Positions 32,853 through 46,063 are shown, counted from the stretch's first letter. The stretch is 64,000 nucleotides of DNA from Fistulifera solaris (GCA_030295235.1 AP026144.1:620001-684000), one strand, 5' to 3'. Numbers and translations are program-made. The notes: a model not told the origin generated them from the sequence alone.

Positions 32853-35126
32853 TTACGCTTTCTTCATTCTTTCCAAAAGCTGCTTCTTTTCCGCTTCGCC
32901 AATCCAACGCTCGGAAAGCGTGGATGTAGCCGGCCAAGGGCGTCCACCCACTTCACCGATTTTAACCCCATTCTCCCGAGCGATAATGGCTCGAACACGA
33001 GCTTCACAGCAATAGTTGTTCGGATCACCCTGGCAATGCCCCATACCGGCGCGCGTTCGTTTTCGGATCCCCTGAGAAGAATCAATCGGTAGGGAACGGC
33101 GCATCGCCGTGACGACTTCCAATTCGGTGACTTTTTCACATTTACAAATCACGTTTTGCGCCATTTGATCCTTGTTGCTTCCGTCACTATCATTCTTTCC
33201 GGGTGGACCAAATTTGAGCCCCTTCATGCCTTCCTTTGGGATAATGATCGGGGCCCGATTAGGCTTGAAGATTGGATTGGGATCCATCTTCACTCCCGCG
33301 CTCTTTAACATTTCTATGACATCGAGAGCAATGGCGGGTGAGCCAGCTAGTCCCGGTGAGTCGATACCAGCAACATGAATCATATTCGGGTTTTTTCGCG
33401 CTAGGTTCAATAATCCAATCTCCACGAGAACTTTTGGCACGTGCACCAGCAAAGGCGTGAATGGTCTCAGTCGGATCAAAGTCGCCGACCAAAAGCTTGC
33501 ATTTTGAGAGAATGTATTCTTGAATGGACGCCGGAGACATTGTTCGAGCATCCTTCTCATGCATGTCGCGGGCTGTAGGGCCGAGAATGAGATTGCCCCA
33601 CAACGTGGTTTGTACTAAAACACCTTTACCAAGTTTGGGGTCCGGACAAGGGAAAAGTGTGCGTGTCACTAGCTTGCCCTGCAAATCATAGTATTTTTGA
33701 CTCAGAAGTAGTTCCAACGACAGTGTTCCAGCAAAACAAGACGTACCTGGTTGCGATTGAGCAAGATGTAATCGCCAAGTCGAGGCTTGATGGTAAACGA
33801 TTCATCACCGATCATCCGAGCGATTTTATCCGAGTAGCCTCCCGCACAATTGATGATATATTTGCAGCGAATCCATTCCGTGCTAACAACTTCACCGGAC
33901 ATGACGTTTTGCGAACCAGAACCACCGACCAACATGTCTTCGACATCCACCTTGCCCTTTTCTCCGTGACCGTCGGGCATACCCGCTTTCTCGATGAGAC
34001 TGGTAACCGGTGTACTCTTGGTTACTTTTTTGTTTCCCACAAACTTGATCAAGAGAGAGAATCCCAACCACTGCACCACGGCCGCCATGTGAAACTGACC
34101 ATCGTACGGGAGTGACCAGAGTTCGGCCATTCCTCCCGCAAAGTGCAACAGCACGACGCACGCCGCAATCTGTAACCAATTCGTGAGCATATCGGGGACT
34201 TTGGCTCGACCTATGGTTTTCAAATAATGTTCCGGCTCCCAGTGATCAACCTTGACGCGAAATCCCTGGTCTGTCGTTTCAATTTCCGTCACCTGCCGAC
34301 GGATGCGCAATTCCACGCCATTGTCCACGGCATTTTCCGCCAAGGCAATCGCAAACTCGTAAGGAATCACGTTTCCGGCATCGGGAGAATACAGAGCCGC
34401 GATGGCGTTTGGGTTCAAATGAGGCTCCATTTGAAAGAGTTCGTCTTTTTCGACGATACGGAGATTCTGGACCCCATTGGTGTTCCCTCGTTCCAATAGT
34501 TCTTGCAAATGCTTCCGGTCTTTTTCATTAAATGCGACGACTAAACTACCATTCTTTTGGTAACCAAATCGTAGTTCTTTATCGAGTTGAGCAAACATTT
34601 GATTACCGGGCCAACTGTGGACAGGCAAGAAGTGAAAAAAAAAACATATTTGTAATCGATGGAAGAGTGAGTCGCCTCACAGCACTTACCAGTACTTGGC
34701 TCGGTTGGTGCCCGGCGTATCATCATATCCCGCATGAACAATCCCCGAATTTCCTTTGGTAGCTCCTTGACTGACATCATCCGCAGCTTCGACCCAACAG
34801 GTATGAACTTTGTAACGACTCAATTCGCGAGCAATCGCTGCGCCGATGCAGCCAGCACCAATAATCAGCTGTAGTAGTAAATTCGAATTGAGACGCAGCA
34901 AATGAATGTCTACGGGAAAAAACTTATTAATAATACGCACCACATCGTAACTACCATCGTTCTTGCACGAGATATACCGAGATCGACTGCGGGGACATGG
35001 TGCTTGAAAATCGCATCCACTGCATTGCTTTTCATCTATATTGAAAACTTTGCCGCAATCTTCAATGTCGACCCAGTCTCCCCCGTAATAAACGCCTTTC
35101 ACGCCATGTTGCAGATGTTCGGTCAT
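32853..35126 (-). CDS. FAD oxidoreductase (GlpA/LhgO type) with BFD-like [2Fe-2S] domain and membrane hairpin
   Basis: About 686 aa after removing three introns (34869-34940, 34615-34689, 33679-33746). Residues 1-60 hold a cysteine cluster (C24, C35, C38, C44, C54). The DAO-type FAD domain starts YDVLIIGAGCIGAAIARELSRYKV, with SQGATKGNSGIVHAGYD next, as in glycerol-3-phosphate dehydrogenase GlpA and L-2-hydroxyglutarate oxidase. Two membrane helices (about residues 266-285 and 296-314) are inserted in the substrate domain. VHVAGIDSPGLAGSPAIA-type residues (MIHVAGIDSPGLAGSPA) close the FAD domain. The C-terminus carries CKCEKVTELEVVTAMRR ... GMGHCQGDPNNYCC, the Cys pattern of BFD-like [2Fe-2S] domains. 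One break: T6 at 33391-33396 (one extra). Likely an electron-transferring dehydrogenase on a membrane; substrate unknown. Confidence 0.85.
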
Positions 35127-35519
35127 GATTAATTAGTCGACTTCCCATAGAAATAGAATGATGAAAAGAAACAACAACAGCAAATAAAGGACCCGGTCGG
35201 AGCGAAGAAAAAGATCGGTGGCGTCAAAAACGCCCTATCTCGCTCTCGAGAATCTAAAATCTAAGTACCAGGTACTGTAGCTTTCGAGTGTAGTGAGGTG
35301 AGGGCAAAACCATATCGTACCGGTACTATGATACACAGTTTCAGCTCCGTCTTATTCATTCACGAATTGACGGATCCATCCGCTGGGCACGCCATTCCAA
35401 TTTCCAATGCTTTCTTCACTATTCATTTCATTTCCTATCGTTCGGCTATCAAATTCGTTTCATTATAAATGTCATCATTTAATTCTGGTTCTGCTTATAG
35501 CTGGGGATCCGACGCCTTA
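35127..35519. other. intergenic region with palindromic element
   Basis: 393 nt. GTACCAGGTAC (core TACCAGGTA 35266-35274) lies 140 nt upstream of the FAD/BFD gene start, and a GGTACTATGATAC stretch is nearby at about 35323. No gene supported. Confidence 0.55.
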
Positions 35520-38500
35520 TCAATCGACGGGCAAGTACTTCGCCTTGACATACTCGTACCGCTTGGGCACCACTTTGGCCAACAGCCACTCGGAGCTAAA
35601 GTGCTGGGGCATCGAAGGCGTTTGATAGATACGCCCTCCATAATCCAAACAACTGTAGTAAGTATTGAGTGCCGTTTGCACGCTCTTGATATTCTTCCAG
35701 GGAGATGTATTTCGAACAAAATCCAACAATTCCAAATGGTCACGGAATTCGAGGGCCACACTGTCCGTGTCATCCTCGACCGGCGGCAAATCTTCGTCTT
35801 TCCTCGAACTGGAGAGAATGTTCGCTGCACCCAGACCAATGATACTCGAACGAAGGCGATTCCATAAGCGATTGAAAAAGGCCTGTTGTTCTCCAACGGG
35901 TACGTCTTTTCGTTGCACGGCATGACGAGTTTTGGCTTCCGTGATGGACGCTTTGATTTCGTTGGATACCATGGGACAGCGCAGCATGTGTTTCTCCAGA
36001 ACCGTTGACGCCGTACTCATACTCTCTAAGGAAGAAAAGAAATAACGACCCTCGCCCCACTTTCCAATACAGTGCCGACAGGCCATTCCGGGGTACCCAA
36101 CGTGGATGCGACGATTTTTCTTTTCCGTATCCTCTTCGGTCGCCCGTATTGGAATGACTTGCTCCATGACCAGCACGACAAAATCCGTCAAAAGAGGTCT
36201 TCCATCGGCAGTAACCTTGTCACTCTCAATGATTATCTCCGTAAGTTCATGCGCTTTTTCAGCTGTGGTCTCAGAACCGGAGTGCAATATTTCAGCCGTC
36301 CACCTAAAGCGGAAACGGCAGGGCTCAAATCGTCGGCATAATGCTCTGGTTCAGGCTGCATATGCGTTGGTAGCATTTTTGTCACATTCACTGTGAACAC
36401 ATCGACAAATTCTCGGATGACCTGAAAACTGTCGCTAATCTGTTGCAACGGTAAACTGGATTGCTGTAAAATACTCGGGAGAACAAGTAGCATTTGCAAC
36501 AGTGTTTCGCTCCCGTACTTCAAAAAACTTTTCTCAGTACTCGCGTCGACAGCCTTCCATCCGAGACTTTCGGCCATTAGGGGAGCGAATACATTGTAGC
36601 AATCGAGAGTAGCATTCAGAATTGATTTGGCTTTCTCACGAGAGTGATTGTCTCCTGGGTCCAACTCTTTTGGATCCATTGATAGACATGGTCCGCTGCT
36701 GCTTCAACTGTAATTAAGTGGCCATTCTCAGACTCGCGATTCTTCGTAGTTTCAAGTACTATTCGCTGCGTCAGTTTGCCCACAGCTCCCCAGCCGAGTT
36801 TCTCGACTTCGCGGACCAGTCTTAGTCTCTTTCTATTCCCTTCATTTTTCGTTGGGTTGGATCGTTTCAGCTTGCCGATCTTTGGCGGAAAGAAGGTAAT
36901 GTCATCAGCACTTTCTCCTGCCTCGAGGCGCCATCGCTGTTCTCGCAGAGCAGGCCATACGATTCCAAGGAAAAATTGATAAGATGCCGGGACGGCATCC
37001 GATGACGACCCGTCGATCTTTAAATCGCTCGGCGATAGAGGGATCGTGCACGCCACCCCAAGAAATCTTTCGGGGACGACGATATTAATGTTTTCGTTAA
37101 GCGAACTAGTTTCAAGTAATGCCTTGACCGTGTCGATAACTTTTGCGCCACTTTTTTCACCCCCGTCGAACAGAACTAAAATGTTCTTCAACAACACCTT
37201 TGCGATAACGGAAAGAATACCTCGATACCAGCTCAATGCAACTTCCTCGAAGTTCTTGACCTCTTCTACAGGTTTGAAAATGACCCTGGCCGGATTTGAA
37301 TGAGGGTCGCTGCAAGCGACTACTGAAACCTTCTTGTTTAGCACGTCCGCTGTACCATAAACATCATGCAATTGAAGGCACTCTATGCTCGGCCTTTCAA
37401 AGGAAGTAAAGGTTATAATTGTTGATTTCATTCTTTCCAGTCGTTCAGCTGCAGCAAGGTCAGGCGCTGCGAACAAGCTTTGACGAGATCTTCTACGAAT
37501 AACGGGAACCGTCCTCTAGCCAATTCAAACCAGTTCTCCCTAACGTGCGATCTGCACAGTGGGTGGTCTTCCACAAAGGACATGATATCGTCGGAAACAG
37601 CTGACATCGCTCGCTTGTAGGGTTCCGCTTCGGGACTCATAGGGCAGCTAGGAATCGTGGGCCAGCAGAAAAGAGCATCGACAATTTCTTTGACCTCGCC
37701 AGAAATGTCTTTTTTATACTTCACAATTCGTCTGGATAACCAATGCAATCGTTGACTTATGGCGTCTCCACTCTTGGACGTGCCCTCCGCTGGGTCATTC
37801 CATTCATTCAGATACTTGCCATGCGCCCACTTGAGGATCTCGCAAAGATCCTCCTCCGAGAGGACTTGAATGAGATTACCAATAACAATCTGAAGATTAT
37901 CGGCAGCGTGCTTTTCACGTGAAAGGAGCGTGGCAAGCGAAGGAAATTTCAAAGGGATCGTCTGCCCTTTTTGCATGGGATTTTTTACGAAGAGAAAAAG
38001 TTGGGTGCCCGACTCTCGTCTAGCAATCAAGACATTCGTGTCGTCGGCTGGTGCGATTTCTGGAAAACTAGTGCTGGACTGTTGGCCAAGCAAATATTCT
38101 TGAATGAGGAGTTTCAGTGGCGCGAGATCTTGAATTTGGGGAACTTGGACACCACAGCAGCTTAAGTCAATCAGCCCACAACCTAACGCAACAGTTGAAA
38201 ACGGTTGACGAGAATCGTGTGTCCCAAAGTCAATGGGCTGGATTAATGAGGCCATTGGAAGTACCGGAAGTGCCAGCGATGCCAACTCTGGTCGCAGGAG
38301 CTCTACCGTTTGGATCGGGTGATTTGTCTTGAAGGGATGGCTAGCTGTACCTTTATAAGTAACAAAATAACACGGCTCCAGACCTTTTGCCTTCTTTCGC
38401 ACCGATATTTCAAAATCGAAACGCATTGAACCTGGAAAGATTGAGTAACAATCTCTTCGGCATTGCGAGCTTGGTTGGTGCGCCGCCCTCTGACTTACCT

Positions 38501-41500
38501 TGTCCCCGCACAACAGAAATGTCTACCTTCGATCTACCGGATAATATTTCCTCATCAGCGATATTCTTAAGAGGCGGTAATGGCTGAATAATAAGCTTTC
38601 GAGGAGAACCATGGGCAGCGATATCGCCTTTTGTATCATTCGGCCCCTCTTTACTAAGATTTTGCTTGCGGCGGACACCAGTAGCGCGAATCGTGGTGTT
38701 AGGTTCAGTAGCTGCAAGGTCCTTTAGCCCCATATCTGTGGCAGCTTTCCGACACTGTGCTTTCCATCCGCTTACGGACGCAATGGCACCAAGTCCCTTA
38801 AGTTCCGGCATCCCGTTCTGAATCCTAAATTCCACAAATTGCTCGGCAATCTCAGTCGTCCGTTGGGAAAGAAACTGCTCCCCAGTTGTGATACCAATAG
38901 ACCTAAGAAATTTCTTTGTGATGGCACTAAGCACCGAGAAAGGATCTGACAGATCCGAAGGGGTTACCTTTTTATAACTGGCTTGGATTCTTTTGGCACG
39001 CTCTCTTTCGCTTTGGTAGGCCGCATTGGAGTTTTTGTCGAGACCACTGTCCGCTTCTTGTCACGCAACACATCTAGCCATTGTTGGATCACTACGTGGC
39101 AAGCTTCGACGGAATCTGCCATTCCGCATTCCTGCATCTTCTTGGCGACCAGTGGATTTTTTCTCGAGCTTGGCAGCCTCTAATTGTGAAGCCGTAGCGA
39201 CTCGGAATTGAACAAGAAAATCAGCCACGCTCTTTCCAAGACAGTGTTCCACAAAAAGAGGAGAATGGGAAGCATAGTCGATGCTCACTGTCGACGTGGA
39301 GAAGAAGTTGGTCACTGGCTTTTTCACGGCTACTTCGGGTTGCTCCGTTTCGTCGTGAATTACAGGGGTCTCCTTCGATGCCTCTTTTCAAGGTCGACAT
39401 CGGTCAAAATCTTACCCGTCCCTTTTACGGCATCGTCCTCTTCTCTTAGCATTGCCTTCCACGCGGAAATCATGGCTACCTTGCCTGACCCTTTAAGAGT
39501 ATTAAGTCCTTTCTCCTCGCGCCACGAAGCAAGGTCGATCGAAAGGGATTTAGTTTTCGAATCTAAAAATTGCCACGACGCACTCATCCCAAGTCTTCCA
39601 ACAATGTATTCTTGAGATGCACCGGTACAGACAATTCTGATAGTGTCGTGAAAACACGTGAGATTCCGACCAAGATGTCAAACACGCGTCATCCAGTCAA
39701 TTCAAACTTACAACGACCCACCCATCCAACGTCGAGTCTTGTCATCGAGAGGCAAACGGGAACCAATTGCAGTCTCCAAACGGGTCGACAGACCAAGAAG
39801 GTGTCGTGCTAGAGCGAGATGGTTTAAGTATGGCAACTGGCATTGGTGACGGAAGATCCGCATCATTTCACAGAGTGCTCCAGTTTCAGTTCGACGAGTA
39901 CGAAGAAAGTCAAATAAAGACACTAGTTTTGCTGTGGCAAAAAGCTTCGTGTCGGAGCAGGTATTAGAACAGAGATAGGGCCACTAAGGGGAAACTGATC
40001 TTCCCCTCGTGTAGATCTTGGCGGTGTCCGTTTCAAACAGCTCAGCCATTCTTTCATCTTGGCTTCAGCACGAATGACATCTTCTTCCTCTTTCGGCGTA
40101 ACCTGCAAATTTTGCCGTTTTGCAAGGAGATCCTCGACACCTGAAATGATTTCTCTTTCTCGTCTCATGTACGAAGCGAGAATAGGATGCAAACCCGGTG
40201 CTGAAAGGATAGTTTTAGAGTCCGTGAGATCGTTTGCACTGGGTTTGGGCATGTTAAAGGGGTTCGAGGAGGTTGCTTCTTGTTTCTCTTCACTTTGAAC
40301 ATCATGGTCCATAGCTACTCCATGTTCGTCTGCAAGAGGTCTATCGTCAGTACTTGTCAAGGATACATAATTTGATGAAGATAACACTGTTTCTCCTGTT
40401 TTGTCATCAGCGGCCTCCGATTCAAAATTTTCAGACTGAGCAACAACCTCGCCACACTGGGTGGAATCTTGAAGAGAAGGAACTGGCACGTGCTTGCCCG
40501 TTTTGCATTCTTCCACCAACGCCCTCACGACTGCTTTTCGGTGCTCTTCATACATTTTCTTTTCCTCTGGGCGCCGCTCGAAATAATATTTTTCGGCTAA
40601 TTTGTCACGGAGCTTCAAACGACATGTTTCAGCTTGATCTTTCCACTGCGACTTTTCCTCCAAATTCATGACCGTGTCGCGATCAAAGGAACTAGGATCT
40701 AAAACGTTTAGCAACTGCTTTTTCGTAAAGATCCATACAGAAGCCGCAAGGAACTTGCAGTCGGCTTCTATCAGATAATCAAGTAAGTCCGTTGTATCTT
40801 CAACAAACGCAGCCGCTTGCTCCGTTTCTTTCCTTGCGTAAAGGATACGACGTATTGGTTTGGGCGCCCGCTTCCGATCCCTTCGAATATGTCTTGGGTC
40901 TTGCGATGACGGCTTCAACACCGACAAATCCAGAGGAGCATTCGCCGCAGCTTTCGCAGGAACTCCATTCCGTGACGACGAAACAACAGGGACATCCGGT
41001 TGGGACACAGGGGCATCTTGTCTCGAATTGTTGGCCGGCTTGCTAATCGGAGAACGTGTTCCAGTAACAATGGCGAAAATGTCCTGCTTGCGCATAGCCT
41101 GCATTTTTCCAAAGTCATGGCTGTCGAAGGTGCGGGCTTTGATAATACAGTGATTCTCGGTTCCGCTTTGTCAGCAATCGGTCTAATCAAACCTGACGAT
41201 AAACCTTTTAATTGTTCGTCGAGTGCACACACCGGAACAGATCCCGCTTGATTGAATAAGTTTCTGCCGCCTTGAGGAATTACAGGCGCTGCAATTAGTT
41301 TTTCCGCGGAGCTGACATCATTTGCTTGGCTCGAATCTATTTCTGATTTCATCTTCTTGACACTGGGTTCGCCAATATTAGCCGTCTCATCCCCTTTCTG
41401 TGGCGGATTTTCTCCCTTACTCTGAGTAGCAGAAGGCATATCTAGAAATTTGCTCTCCGTAAGCATAACTTCTTCAGCTTTACGTTTCTTGGGAGAAAGG

Positions 41501-41713
41501 ACCAAGGTAGTTCCATCCTTCGAAGAGTTAGGCAACGTAGGACCCCCGGGAGGACCAGTCACAAACTGATTTTTGAAGCGTAGGCGGCGTTGGGATCATG
41601 AACGGTGACTTTTCTAATTTACCACGCATCAAAGCTTGGACTTCATCTCCGTTATTATGATTCAGTGAGTTCTCTTCCACCGATACCTGATCGGGGTTTT
41701 CAAAGGGATCCAT
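35520..41713 (-). CDS. very long diatom-type protein with helical repeats and C-terminal CxxC/HxxxxC module
   Basis: About 2000 aa, unknown function. Three introns are supported: 39637-39711, 38927-38967 (short, 41 nt) and 38432-38498. The N-terminus is disordered, with PKKRKAEE (likely nuclear localisation), then a charged helical region. A unit of about 60 residues recurs three times; compare YIVGRLGMSASWQFLDSK...LKGSGKVAMISAWKA, FLRSIGITTGEQFLSQR...LKGLGAIASVSGWKA and FVEHCLGKSVADFLVQF. Near the C-terminus, GMACRHCIGKWGEGRYFFSSLESMST...EKHMLRC has zinc-ligand spacing (CxxC, HxxxC) and recurs in diatom proteins as I remember them. Eight single-base breaks: about 41583-41588 (+1), 41104-41108, 39954-39955, 39372-39373, 39157-39162 (+1), 37434-37436, 36668-36671, 36290-36292 (the rest one short). 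The ATG at 39587 is internal: the intron at 39637-39711 joins the two halves in frame, and repeat 1 spans the junction. Confidence 0.7.
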
Positions 41714-42566
41714 GTGGGAGATATCCTGCGGAAATTAGCGTCTGATAAAAATAACAAAAATTAGCATTTGAGTTTCTTCATAATCGATCAAAACAATGAA
41801 ATTAAAATTCATGATGCTGTTAGTTTTTGATGGTGGAGACTTCACGAACTGGATAGAGTCATTCCTTGTCATTAGGTAGATTTATACGTAGCTTGGAGTA
41901 CCGGTACCGAGTTAAAGCTGACCAGTTTTTAAAAGTGTAGTCAAGAGAGTACAACGAATCCCCACAGCTATGTCAGTCAAACGATGGGTGAAAAAGTGCA
42001 AAGCAGCCGCCTCGTCCTGGCTGGTCGAATTTTTGGCAACGAAACAATGCAAGGTCGACATTCAAATCATTCGAATGTTTCCAAAAAGCTAGCAATTAAT
42101 TTTATTTATCAATTTCTTACCTGAGAATAAAAATCAAATGGAAGGACAACAAAGTCGCGCGTCTTAATCCTTTCACGAAGTTGTCACGAGCGATTGTGGG
42201 AAAACGGCGGTCGGCGCATTTGTGGGCCATTTCGCTCGAAAAGAACTTTTTCGCGCGACAATCGCGCGCGGAGTGGTCGTGCTTTTAGTGTTCACTTTAG
42301 TGTTGCAATGCGAAGAGGAGAAACGGTAAGACTTTCTCAAGTGATCCTTTACCCTAATGATTAAAGGAAAAGTAGGCATGCAAGGCAAAATTTTGTCGTC
42401 ATTCATCGTGATCAAGAAACGGAGACAAAAAGGAGATTGTTAGTGTTAATATCGATACGCTTCGCTTCTCTTTGCCATTTCGGACGCAAATAGATACCTT
42501 TGACAGAGTTTCAGTACAGGTTAGTGAAACGCTACTCATAGAGACAGTATTTCCCGTTGAAGCAAC
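41714..42566. other. divergent intergenic region
   Basis: 853 nt between the long gene (-) and the VKOR gene (+). An acceptor-like TTTCCGCAG just upstream of the long gene's ATG could end a 5'-UTR intron. GTACCGGTACC occurs near 41901. No other gene supported (42173-42415 on - is unconvincing). Confidence 0.45.
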
Positions 42567-43618
42567 ATGAAGCCGCACTGGTGCTTAGCACTTGTCATCC
42601 CTTCGATCGTCACTTGTTTTAACATCCCACCTTCTCCCAGAGCAAAAAGTATTTCGCTCTACCCTTTGAGATCCACTAATTTTGATGAAGAATGTTGGAA
42701 TCCAAGGCTTCGTCGTATTGTCGGCGGAATTGCAGTGGCGGGTACACTCGAAACCTCCTTTCTGACCTACAGCAAGCTAGCCGAGTCGTCGGCGGCGGAA
42801 CAACTGTGCAGTATTACCGGCGGTAGCTGCTCATCTGTTCTGAATGGTCCCTATGCTGTTATTCCTGGATCCGAGATACCATTGGCTGCGGTGGGAGTCG
42901 TTGCGTATGTCACTGTGGCGGCTTTGGCGTTGGGCCCGACCCTGGCCAATTCACCGAAAGATGACACTGACAACCGGATTTTATTGACGGCTGTCGCCAC
43001 ATCTATGGGTGTGTTTTCTGTGTTTTTAATGACTTTGCTCTTTGGAGTACTAAAAGAGTCATGTGCCTTCTGCGTTGCTTCCGCCATTTTCTCCATCTCG
43101 ATGGCCAAACTATTGTGGTTGGGTGGTTGTCTTCCCGAGGAAAATGCAAAACGGGCGTTTCGGCCAGCATCAGCAGCGGCTTCGTCGCCTTTATGGCCGC
43201 AATAGTGCTATTTACGAGCAACATACCTCCGACATCCGCCGTCAACTTTGCCGGTCAGCTCGTAGGTTCATCAACCAGCCTTGTCGCTGGAGAGTCACCA
43301 CCCACCATAACCACCACATCTTCCACAAAAGCCATGGTGTTAGCCAAGAAAATGCAAACAATGGATACGCGTTTTTACGGAGCTTTTTGGTGCAGCCACT
43401 GCTTTGACCAAAAGCAAGCCATGGGTAAAGAAGCTATGGCAATGATACCGTACATTGAATGTAGTCGAGACGGACTGAACGCCCAGACCAAGCTGTGCAA
43501 GGAAAAAGACGTACCCGGTTACCCAACGTGGGAGATCAACGGAAAGCTATATCCCGGCGAAAAAACGTTGGATGAACTGGAGGAGATTGTGAAGAATGCT
43601 GCCCTTCCAGCACGGTAG
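42567..43618 (+). CDS. plastid VKOR-thioredoxin fusion (LTO1-like)
   Basis: Thylakoid disulfide-forming enzyme of about 350 aa, equivalent to plant LTO1 and cyanobacterial VKOR-Trx proteins. The N-terminus MKPHWCLALVIPSIVTCFNIPP is a signal peptide with Phe right after the likely cleavage site, the diatom plastid rule. The VKOR part has the loop cysteines in CSITGGSCSSVLNGPYAVI and the quinone-proximal pair CAFC, with four membrane helices. After a short linker, the thioredoxin-like domain begins TRFYGAFWCSHCFDQKQAMG, with its CxxC, and contains the cis-Pro stretch VPGYPTWEINGKLYPG. The two parts are in different frames because A4 at 43148-43151 is one base short; LPEENAK then continues into TGVSASIS. 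ATG at 42567. Confidence 0.92.
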
Positions 43619-43748
43619 GAACATCGCTATCAAGTAGAATTTTCATTCTAATTTTAAAATTACATGCTAAGAAGTGCATTCTGTGAGATTGCAACGACAA
43701 AAAAGTCGACGATTTCGTTAAAAGAGAGGCAGTTGTAACAGTGAAAAA

Positions 43749-45313
43749 TCAACTAGAATCCATGTCTTCCATCACCTCGTCATCGATTCCAGCGTCCATC
43801 GATATGGTTGTAATATTGGAGGGTATGTGGCTATTATTTGCATTCGCTCGCTCAACTCGATCCAGAAATTCTGCAGCATCAACTCCATGCATCACAATTT
43901 GTTCCACAACAGTGTTGTAGGAATGGCAGTTATTGCATTTGACACCCAAAAAGTGCCACCGTAGATTGGACTCTCGAACTTCACAATCATTACAATATAT
44001 ATTGACAACACGAGCCATATCGGGAGGTACTGGCTGCAGCGAGATACCCATGGAAATGGCGGACCACGTCGAAGCCATCTGTTCCGGCGTTTCGGCCGTC
44101 TTTTTGCACACCGGACATCGACTATCGTAGGATGTCAGTTCTTTGAAACAGTGCCAGTGAATGGCATGCCCACACGGCATTTCGTGCGATGCGTGTCGAC
44201 TGCTGAACAAGTCTTCTTGACATATCGGACAATTTGACATGTATTTTCCAGACTTACAGTTGTGATCATTAAATAAGATAGCATCAATGCACATTCCGCA
44301 ATCGTGGCAATGGCGGAAATTTTCACGACCGCCTACTCGACAAAATCCACAATCGCTGCAATGGTACGGGCTATCTTTATTGGACATCCAAAGATTACAA
44401 ATGTTACAGTGATATTCACCGAACTGAACGTGACACACGATGCATTCGTTGCTTTGTGTTGCAAAGGCGGCCGTTTAGATTATCCAAAAAAATGCGGATC
44501 CATGCACATCAATCGCACTTACGTTTTACTGGATTGCCGGGTAAAGCACTCTCGACAAATAACCTCCGCTATTTTAAAACGATCAATGGGATGATGATTT
44601 TCTTCATCCGTCCCACCTCCTAAATCGGCTGGCATCGAACGACGACGCTCTTGTTGGGCTTTCATTTTATTGGCAAAATGCTCATCCCCTTTGCGCAGTT
44701 CCATCGGAGGCGGCAGCACCGGACAATCGTCGTGACAAATCCGACAACCAAAGGCTAAACCACAACAAGGACTGACGATGGTACAATTTCGCTCGTAATG
44801 TTGACACGGCGGTCGTGACAACTCCATCAATCGCGCCAAGTAGGCCGGATTTTTGTTGAGATTGGAATTGTTGGTCGCATTCGCAGCGGCCACCACACGA
44901 TCATGGTCGTTCCAGTCTTGCAACGAATACGAGCGACCGTGTAGTTGTCGATATGACGTACCCCGTGGAAGCAGTTGCTGGTAACTGGCGTGCGTGATTT
45001 CACTGGCGACCGAGCGGTGGTCGTCGGGGAAGACATCGCCGTATCCATAACTGGCATCATCTGTTCGAGCGGCTTCATTCAACATCATGGCGTCCGCAGA
45101 ATCATCGGAATAATAGGAAGAAACTCCGGTGGATGCAATGGAGCCTATCGAAGAGCGTCGCCGCCCATCCATCAACGCCTGAATGGATCTATTTTTCTCT
45201 TGTTGACTCAAATTGGGATCTCTCATGATACTTTTAATTTGTTTACGACGTTCATCCTGTTCCTCCGCCGACATACTCCGACTGGTAGTGGAATGGTTGT
45301 CATCGTTCTGCAT
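43749..45313 (-). CDS. RCHY1/PIRH2-type CHY-RING E3 ubiquitin ligase
   Basis: 497 aa, frame intact, one intron at 44452-44522 (GTAAGT...AAAG). The N-terminus (about 160 aa) is disordered and Ser-rich. It is followed by the CHY zinc finger (CQHYERNC ... CCGLAFGCRICHDDCP ... VICRECFTRQ...NECIVCHVQFGEYHCNICNLW), the CTCHY finger (YHCSDCGFCRVGGRENFRHCHDCGMC), a RING-H2 (CPICQEDLF...MPCGHAIHWHCF...CPVCKK) and the C-terminal zinc ribbon (YCNDCE...VKCNNCHSYN). This is the full RCHY1 order; plant relatives act in iron sensing and light or stress signalling, animal PIRH2 on p53. Convergent with VKOR. Confidence 0.95.
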
Positions 45314-46063
45314 GATAATGAGTAGATTGTTTGAATGAAAGGTGGTGTTTTGTGCGGCACCGATTGTGTCTGTGTGTGAAAGACGGAGTATGGCGGATCA
45401 ACTTGGATCTTTCCTCGGTTCTAAGAACAAGGAAGGATCTTTCACTCCTCCGCTACAAAGTATTTCGCGTTCAACGCCGTTGAAGGATAATGAATAATGA
45501 CACTCGTTCCGATCTGTAAAGGAGAGTTGATACGATGCCTGTCAATGGGATTCTGAGGGTCCAAAACACCATGGTCAAAACACGAAGTTTTGCCTCCCAA
45601 ACTTTGGGGCACGCGTCGCGATCGAATCTTTCACCGGACGGACGAAAGAACGCTGACCAGTGACCATGTGCCAGGTAGGTGACGTGTGACGCGACGAAGA
45701 AGGCAAGCTACAACCAATCAAAATCCATTCTAGGCAGAAGCCAATTCTGAAGTGTTGACTATGAAGTAGGAGAAATGAATACCAGGTAGTCTTTGTGCAC
45801 TGTGCACATTCTACTAACTCGCTTGTGACTTTCAACGGAGAAACGAGAAACACCGAAGACATTAACATTAACCCTTTGGTACTTACGCATTAAAGCGTGA
45901 GTCAGCAGATCAGTCCCGCGTACATGCATCGCATTTCGCATTCGGAGAAATGAAAAGTGAGTGAAGACGATTGACCTCGTAAAATAATAATACGTAGTAA
46001 TACGTAGTAATCATCATCAAAGTTCCAGCTTTCTCGAGGAGTAGCCAGTAATGCACTCAAAAG
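45314..46063. promoter_or_regulatory. divergent promoter region with palindromic element
   Basis: 750 nt between RCHY1 (-) and the membrane protein (+). TACCAGGTA at 45780-45788, and a related GCCAGGTAGG near 45669. Two direct copies of the 10-mer TACGTAGTAA at 45991-46000 and 46001-46010. No gene supported. Confidence 0.5.

Noticed and set aside
39360-39587. ATG at 39587 as the start of a separate gene
   Set aside because: The frame is open upstream to an AG acceptor at 39637-39638, and removing intron 39637-39711 joins the upstream frame exactly. A helical repeat unit also spans the junction.
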